Shown: one piece after another, positions 20,262 through 25,785 of the stretch | Numbering within the stretch: the stretch's first letter is position 1 | Layout: each line of letters begins with the position of its first letter | Source of the DNA: a virus | DNA length: 25,785 nt | Reading direction: 5' to 3' (one strand) | Virus record (IMG/VR): IMGVR_UViG_3300025151_000262 | Span: 1 to 25,785 of that record | Made by a program: the position numbers and the translations under genes | Notes under the pieces: generated by a model | What the model was told of the DNA's origin: nothing | The model's database searches: none | Seen by the model: only the letters and a program-made list of their open reading frames with translations

Positions 20262-23200
20262 ATGCAAAATGGTTTAAATGTAGTTAGAGGTCTAGAAACG
20301 GGTAGAGGGATAGCTCCTTCTCCTGAGATTGATTTTATAGATACTGTTAAGGCAAGCCTTGCTTATAAGTACAATCCTGTTTTGAATTACTTTGAAGAGC
20401 GTTCTCGTTTTCCAAATGTTCCAGAAGAAGGCTACAGTGCAATTGATAATATTCCTGAGAATCTAAAGCCATTTGGCTCTTATCTTCTTAGGGCAACAAA
20501 TCAAGAGCATATGGATTACCTTATTGGTAATTTAGAAGCTGGATTTAAGACTAGAAAAATCTTAGCTCAATCTGGTGTGTTTGCTCAATTGGGTGCAGAA
20601 GTTTTTGATTTTTTTAATTATGTAGCAATACCTTTTGCCCCTGCTGCTACATTCGCTAAAACGGCTGCTAGAGGCGCGTTAGCAACTGGTGCAGTAGTTA
20701 CTGCCCAAGAAGCTGTTAGGTACCCTCTAGACCCCCTAGCAACGCCAGAAGAGGCTGCTATTAATATTGGTTCTGCTGCATTGATTGGTGGCGCTCTTTC
20801 TGGGCTTGTAACCATTCCAATGCAAAGAAGACTTGCTGCACAGCAAGACGCACAGATTGAAATAGATAATTTAAGAACTGCAATCTTACCAGAAGGTGAA
20901 GAGCCAGAAGGGAAAATAGCTCCTAGTATATTTACAGATTCTTGGCTTTATAAAGCTGTCACCACCCCTATGAAGCGTGTTCTTACTGACGACACCATCC
21001 CGAACTCAGTTAAATTGCGTACACTGAAAATAGCCAATGACTCTGGCATCTTGCTTGCCGCAAACAAACAAGGTCAGAAGGTAGGAAACTCTGTCTATCA
21101 AAATGCTAAGTTGCTCGAAGGTGAGTGGGTTAGAGTTTATGATGACACAATGAACATCTGGGGCCAAAGTACAGGCAAGGGCGTTACTCAGGCGTTAGAC
21201 TATACCTTCCAAAGAAAGGATTTTGAGACTTGGCTTGAGGGCGTTGACTCAAAAGCTATGCGCGGTATTGAACCAGCCGATGATTTCGAGGCCCAAGCTA
21301 TGATGAAACTGAATAAGTTTTATGAGAAATGGGAAGAGCGTCTTAGCGAGCAGGGTTTGATTGGAACGACTCCTCATTATGAGCGCCTGATAGTAGACCG
21401 TGAGAAGCGCGTAGAGGCCGCTCAGAAACGCTTAGAGACTGCTCGCAACATGGACTACCGCGCTAAATTAGAAGAACAGGTAAGGCGCTACAGCAACGAG
21501 GCAGATGAAGCGAGACAGATTCTTGAAGACTTAAAAGATTCTGGACCTGTGCTACCCCCAAATGAAAAGGTATTTCGCCCTAGATATTGGGATCAGGACG
21601 CTATTCGTGAGAACATGGATGACTTTAAGCGTATCTTGACTGAGTGGTATACAAACAATCCATCTATAATCTCGAAGGGACAAGATGGAAAGTTTGCTAG
21701 GATAGAGTTGTCTACAGAGCCAAGGGCTGTTGCCAAGCGTGTTGACGAAACGGTAGACGCAATTTTGGGTATAAAAGATATTCTTGATCCAGAGATAGGA
21801 TATTATGGCGCTGGCAAGTCAAAGCACTTTAAACATCGCTTGGTAGATATACCAAATGAATTAGTATTGAATTACATTCAGACAAATCCAATTGCAGTAA
21901 TGAAGGCATATACACAAAGAACAGGTGCACGTTATGAGTTTGCACGTATGTTCAATGGCAATACAATTGACGATGTTCTTGATGATACTTTCAATGAGAT
22001 GATGGATGCTAACAAGTCGCCAGAAAAAGCATATGCTGCTATGAAAGACATTCGTCATTTGTATAAACGGGTAATTGGTGGTCTTCAACGTGATCCAGAT
22101 AGCTGGGATCAATCAACAGCTAGAATACTTAGAAGTCTTGCACAGCTAAATTATCTTGGTTCTGCTGGTGTATCTACAATTACTGAGCCAGCTAAGATTA
22201 TGATGGAACATGGGCTTGGCCCAACTTTCCGTGGTTTGTTTTCTATAATGAAAAATAATCAGTTAAAGTTAGCAGCTAAAGAAGCAAGATATGCTGGAGA
22301 AGCGTTGGATAATTTAATGAACTCAGCGCATCTTAGATTAGTTGATGATGTAAACAACAATCCATTTAGGTCTGATATACTTGATAGAGCTAAAGAACCT
22401 TTTTACTTACTAAATGGTCTTGGTCCTTTAACTAGAATATTTAAAGACTTTGATGCTATGGTTCGTTCTCATAGTTTAATTGATTATTCTATTAGGTGGA
22501 CGCAAGGTAAAGCAACTAAGCAAGAGCAAGAATACCTTCTTAGATATAATATTAATTTAGAAGATGCTCAGAAGATTGCTAATGCTCCTTGGCAAAAGTC
22601 AGAAGCTGGCTTTTACATGGCAAATACTGATGCTTGGACAAATACGATTGAGTTTCCAGTAACTAAAGCTGAAGTTATTTCTGGGCCGACTGAGACTTTT
22701 GCAAAAGATGGTCGGTATATGCCAGCATTTTACCGTCACGCAGAAAAGAAAATATACATCGACGAAGAACATATTAAGGATGTTATGTATGAGCAGCGTA
22801 GTTGGGAAAACCCAAGGGTTGAAGGCGTTAGACCTATCAAGAAAGGGATTATTAACTCACCAGATGATTATGTGACTTTTATTAAGATGCACGAAATTAT
22901 GCACTCACTCAACAGGCCAAAAGATATGGGCTTTGATGTGCGTAAAAAAGCGGACAAAGCTGCTTATGAAAATGCAATTAATGATTTGGCTGTTGCTGAA
23001 ATAGAAAAGCAAGCCAGAGTTAGCCCTGATACTGTTCAGACATTTCGCAATGCTCTAAGTTCTGGGATTATGAATACAATCTTGATGGGAACCCCTGCTG
23101 ATAAACCAATTATTACAGATGGCATTGTGTATATTCCCATGCGTGTTGCTCGTCAGTTTGGCATGAAAGAGGATGCTGAGTTTAAAGGATATGCTCGTAT

Positions 23201-23759
23201 TGAGAGTGGACTTCTTGGCCTACCATTTCAGTTCTATAGCTATAGTTTAGCGGCTGTAAATAAGATTACTGCTGCTTATGGTCATGGTCAGTTAAAGAAT
23301 CAGTGGATTGGTACTGCGCTTTCTATGGGCCTTGGTTATATGGTGCTTCAATATAAGACACCTGACTTTGTTGAGATGGAATTCCAAGATCAGTTTGCCA
23401 GAGCATTTGACTACTCTGGTGTAGCTGCACTTTATTCTGATGTGTTTTATACAGCAATGTCTACCAGCTTGGCTCTGGGTGGCCCTAATATTACTGGCGG
23501 TGCATTACAGCCACGCTTTCCGCAAAAACCTGACGCCTTAGATGCAGCAACAGGTTTGCTCGGTGCTGGCCCTAGTATTGCAACTGATCTCGGCAGGGGG
23601 GTATACGACCTTGCGACTGGCAATATTGGAGAAGGTACAAAAGAAATCATTCGTAATTTACCTTTTGCTAGAATGTGGTTTTGGAAGGGTAAGATGAATG
23701 AACTTACCAATATGATTGAGGGCGAGCTTGATGCTCCGCTGGGATTTGGGCGATATTAA
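20262..23759 (+). CDS. Internal virion protein, gp16-like, with zincin metalloprotease motif
   Basis: A 1165-aa protein in the gp16 position. Hydrophobic stretches lie at residues about 105-150 and 167-187 (INIGSAALIGGALSGLV), then long helices with a coiled coil near 380-430. Residues about 820-915 carry FYRHAEKKIYIDEEHI...DYVTFIKMHEIMHSLN: H877-E878-I-M-H881 is an HExxH zincin motif, with E903 or E913 in AYENAINDLAVAEIE as possible third ligand. The C-terminus is hydrophobic and helical (FQFYSYSLAAVNKI, WIGTALSMGLGYMVLQ). No transglycosylase (SLT) domain is visible at the N-terminus, unlike T7 gp16. Role inferred: ejected conduit protein with a protease domain that may help cross or remodel the envelope. 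Promoter element and fibre gene follow. Confidence 0.78.
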   Translation: MQNGLNVVRGLETGRGIAPSPEIDFIDTVKASLAYKYNPVLNYFEERSRFPNVPEEGYSAIDNIPENLKPFGSYLLRATNQEHMDYLIGNLEAGFKTRKILAQSGVFAQLGAEVFDFFNYVAIPFAPAATFAKTAARGALATGAVVTAQEAVRYPLDPLATPEEAAINIGSAALIGGALSGLVTIPMQRRLAAQQDAQIEIDNLRTAILPEGEEPEGKIAPSIFTDSWLYKAVTTPMKRVLTDDTIPNSVKLRTLKIANDSGILLAANKQGQKVGNSVYQNAKLLEGEWVRVYDDTMNIWGQSTGKGVTQALDYTFQRKDFETWLEGVDSKAMRGIEPADDFEAQAMMKLNKFYEKWEERLSEQGLIGTTPHYERLIVDREKRVEAAQKRLETARNMDYRAKLEEQVRRYSNEADEARQILEDLKDSGPVLPPNEKVFRPRYWDQDAIRENMDDFKRILTEWYTNNPSIISKGQDGKFARIELSTEPRAVAKRVDETVDAILGIKDILDPEIGYYGAGKSKHFKHRLVDIPNELVLNYIQTNPIAVMKAYTQRTGARYEFARMFNGNTIDDVLDDTFNEMMDANKSPEKAYAAMKDIRHLYKRVIGGLQRDPDSWDQSTARILRSLAQLNYLGSAGVSTITEPAKIMMEHGLGPTFRGLFSIMKNNQLKLAAKEARYAGEALDNLMNSAHLRLVDDVNNNPFRSDILDRAKEPFYLLNGLGPLTRIFKDFDAMVRSHSLIDYSIRWTQGKATKQEQEYLLRYNINLEDAQKIANAPWQKSEAGFYMANTDAWTNTIEFPVTKAEVISGPTETFAKDGRYMPAFYRHAEKKIYIDEEHIKDVMYEQRSWENPRVEGVRPIKKGIINSPDDYVTFIKMHEIMHSLNRPKDMGFDVRKKADKAAYENAINDLAVAEIEKQARVSPDTVQTFRNALSSGIMNTILMGTPADKPIITDGIVYIPMRVARQFGMKEDAEFKGYARIESGLLGLPFQFYSYSLAAVNKITAAYGHGQLKNQWIGTALSMGLGYMVLQYKTPDFVEMEFQDQFARAFDYSGVAALYSDVFYTAMSTSLALGGPNITGGALQPRFPQKPDALDAATGLLGAGPSIATDLGRGVYDLATGNIGEGTKEIIRNLPFARMWFWKGKMNELTNMIEGELDAPLGFGRY

Positions 23760-23774
23760 TTTGTCCTAGATTAT

Positions 23775-23784
23775 TTGTGCATTG
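23775..23784 (+). promoter_or_regulatory. TTGTGCATTG element, copy 3 (tail fibre)
   Basis: Third identical copy, in the 69-base gap before the tail fibre gene and 44 bases before its start. It is followed by TATTTTTCCCC and a pyrimidine-rich stretch. Confidence 0.55.
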
Positions 23785-23828
23785 TATTTTTCCCCTTCTT
23801 TGTGTGAAAACAACGAAAGAGGTGAGCT

Positions 23829-25785
23829 ATGACAATTAATCTTGCAAATAACAATCCACGCGCAAACTATATTGCAACATCTGGTCAAACAGCATTTATT
23901 ATTCCGTTTGATTACTTTGATGATAGTGACATTAACGTCTATCAAAACGGCACATTAAAAACTATTACTACTCATTATACGATCTCAGGATCAACAATGA
24001 CTTTGGTTACTGGTGCAACTACTGGTGATAAGATTGCTATAACAAGAGATGTTCCACTAGAACGCACAACTGACCTTACGTCAACTTATTCTGCGGCTTC
24101 GATTAACGATCAGCTAGATACAATTGTTGCTCAGATTGCTGATCTTGATGATAGGGTATCGCGTTCTATTTCTTTAAACGATTATGAAGTAGGCGTTTCT
24201 CTTGATCTTCCAGCAACTTCTGACCGTCTTGGTAAAACAATTCAATTTAATTCTTCTGATGGCAGTTTGGAGGTTGGCCCAAGCGGTGATGAGTTAACAA
24301 GCATTGCCTCTATTGCATCTCAGATTACTGCGCTTGAAGGTATTTCTTCTAACATTACGACTGTTGCTGGTGCAATTACTAACGTCAACAATGTTGGTGG
24401 CAGCATTTCTTCAGTCAACACAGTTGCAACCAACATCTCTAACATCAACACGGTTAATACTAACATCTCGAATGTAAACTCTGTTGCTGGTTCTATTAGT
24501 GATGTAACTGATGTTGCAGATAGCATTGATCAGGTTGAGCTTGTTGCAGGATCAATTAGCAATGTAGATATTGTTGGCCCCGCTATTTCTAATGTAAATA
24601 CTGTTGCTAGTGATATTAGCAATATTAATACTCTTGCAGCAATTTCTTCTAACATTACGACTGTTGCTGGGATTACAAGTGCAATTAGCACTGTTAACAG
24701 CAATGCGGCTGACATCACTACAGTTAATAACAACATAGATGATGTAAACGATGTGGCTAATGTTATTACTAAGGTTACAGCGGTTGCTGACAACATTACC
24801 AATGTAAATACATTGTCTTCTCAAGCATCGAATATAGGAACTCTTGCTGGAATTTCTGGTTCGATTAATTCTCTTGGTGGAATTTCTTCTGATATTACTA
24901 CATTAGCTGCTGTTGCATCTGATATTGGGGATGCAGCAACAAATGCTGCATCGGCATTGAGTGCAAAGAATGCTGCTGAAGCTGCGCGTGATGCAACACT
25001 TTCTGCTTATGATAACTTTGATGATCGTTATCTTGGTGCTAAGTCAGAAGAGCCAACACTAGACAATGACAACAATCCTCTTGTTGCTGGTTCATTGTAC
25101 TTTGACACCAACTCAGACACCATGAAACTTTACACTGGCTCTGCTTGGGTTGCTGCTTATATTTCTGGGAATGATTACCTACCGCTTTCTGGTGGTACAC
25201 TAACAGGTCAACTAAACACAACAGCTAACATTACATTTGGCGACAACGACAAGGCCATCTTCGGAGCAGGGTCTGACCTACAGATTTACCATAGTGGTTC
25301 TGCAAGCGTGATAAGCGATGAAGGGTCAGGAAATTTACTTCTTCAAACCAATGGTACTGCAATTAAGCTGAACAAAGGCACTTCAGAAAATATGCTAGTT
25401 GCTAATGTCGATGGTTCAGTAGATTTATATTACAATGATGTAAAAAAACTCGCCACCACCTCCACAGGTATTGACGTAACTGGTAATGTTGTAGCTGATG
25501 GAATGGATTTAGAGATTGAAGATAATAATTCTGGTCCAGTAACCATTCAACAAGGTGGGAATAGTTATTTTAAAATTGTAACCACCAACTCTTCTGAGAG
25601 TGTTCAGTTAGGAAACTCTACAACAAATCCTGATATCTTACTTGGTGGAGGTAATGTCGGGATTGCGACGACCTCACCCAGCCCTAATTATGGTTCTGAC
25701 GTAGCCTTAGAAGTTAAAGGAGCAACTTCCCCTGGCATTGTAATTAACGACACGGGCCAAGCCTCTAAGTATGGCATTCACGCTG
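23829..25785 (+). CDS. Tail fibre protein (T7 gp17-like N-terminus, partial)
   Basis: Opens at 23829 after GAAAGAGGTGAGCT and runs off the right edge (652 codons). N-terminus NPRANYIATSGQTAFIIPFDYFDDSDINVYQNGTL and ISGSTMTLVTGATTGDKIAITRDVPLERTTD matches the T7 tail-fibre N-terminal domain that anchors to the nozzle. Residues about 175-365 are a decapeptide repeat with consensus ISNVNTVAxx. After a DNFDDRYLGAKSEEP linker come YLPLSGGTLTGQL and beta-repeat modules (DLQIYHSGSASVISDEGSGNLLL, DLYYNDVKKLATTSTGIDVTGNV) that suggest a trimeric beta-helix shaft. The receptor-binding tip lies outside the window. Role: host recognition. Confidence 0.9.
   Translation, partial: MTINLANNNPRANYIATSGQTAFIIPFDYFDDSDINVYQNGTLKTITTHYTISGSTMTLVTGATTGDKIAITRDVPLERTTDLTSTYSAASINDQLDTIVAQIADLDDRVSRSISLNDYEVGVSLDLPATSDRLGKTIQFNSSDGSLEVGPSGDELTSIASIASQITALEGISSNITTVAGAITNVNNVGGSISSVNTVATNISNINTVNTNISNVNSVAGSISDVTDVADSIDQVELVAGSISNVDIVGPAISNVNTVASDISNINTLAAISSNITTVAGITSAISTVNSNAADITTVNNNIDDVNDVANVITKVTAVADNITNVNTLSSQASNIGTLAGISGSINSLGGISSDITTLAAVASDIGDAATNAASALSAKNAAEAARDATLSAYDNFDDRYLGAKSEEPTLDNDNNPLVAGSLYFDTNSDTMKLYTGSAWVAAYISGNDYLPLSGGTLTGQLNTTANITFGDNDKAIFGAGSDLQIYHSGSASVISDEGSGNLLLQTNGTAIKLNKGTSENMLVANVDGSVDLYYNDVKKLATTSTGIDVTGNVVADGMDLEIEDNNSGPVTIQQGGNSYFKIVTTNSSESVQLGNSTTNPDILLGGGNVGIATTSPSPNYGSDVALEVKGATSPGIVINDTGQASKYGIHA
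24342..24930 (+). repeat. Decapeptide-repeat coding region in the tail fibre
   Basis: About 18 tandem, diverged 30-nt units encode I-(S/T)-N-(V/I)-N-T-V-A-x-x, such as ITNVNNVGGS, ISSVNTVATN and ISNINTVNTN. Unit phase holds across the block with small slips at 24640 and 24830. Likely forms an intertwined trimeric shaft. Confidence 0.7.

Noticed and set aside
24320-24824. Minus-strand frames of 68-90 codons over the tail fibre repeat
   Set aside because: They are by-products of the 30-nt periodic repeat and have low-complexity composition.

Overview
The window is a piece of a tailed double-stranded DNA phage genome, most likely a marine podovirus. The rightward half carries a T7-like head and tail set in canonical order: portal, Bbp19-like protein, scaffold, Gp13-like protein, major capsid, tail tube A, tail tube B, three internal virion proteins and tail fibre. 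No host gene, tRNA, rRNA, integrase, CRISPR or insertion sequence was seen. The small-protein repertoire (DUF6321-like, DUF5872-like, MCFGGG-type and MPQGKGTYGSKVGRP-type proteins) and the decapeptide-repeat tail fibre are familiar to me from marine alphaproteobacterial or uncultured oceanic phages. The host assignment is inference. Both ends are cut inside genes.

Layout. Positions 1-4304 are a leftward (minus-strand) early/recombination arm. In transcription order it holds a 140-aa coiled-coil protein, a terminator, a repressible promoter, a 63-aa protein, a DUF932 protein, two small unknowns, a DnaJ-type zinc-finger protein, two overlapping HTH regulators, a zinc-ribbon ORF, a PD-(D/E)XK Holliday-resolvase-like nuclease, an HTH_39 protein, a 91-aa unknown and a YqaJ/lambda-exonuclease-like nuclease cut by the left edge. 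Genes are packed with ATGA/TAATG overlaps.

Positions 4305-5234 form the strand-switch region. It contains a strongly decayed inverted copy of the 140-aa gene together with its flanks and terminator, so 3855-4980 is one large imperfect palindrome. Beyond it lie palindromic TGACGyAACGTCA sites, a TTGACA -35 box, a pure-purine tract and AGTTAG repeats just before the small terminase gene.

Positions 5235-9324 are the packaging module: small terminase, ten small mostly lysine/arginine-rich proteins, then the large terminase. Positions 9394-25785 are the morphogenesis module. Three intergenic gaps (before the small-protein cassette, before the portal operon and before the tail fibre) each carry the same 10-mer TTGTGCATTG on the coding strand, probably part of a phage promoter. 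The largest internal virion protein has an HEIMH zincin motif and no visible transglycosylase domain, suggesting a protease-based variant of the T7 gp16 ejection protein. Replication polymerase, lysis and any RNA polymerase genes must lie outside the window.
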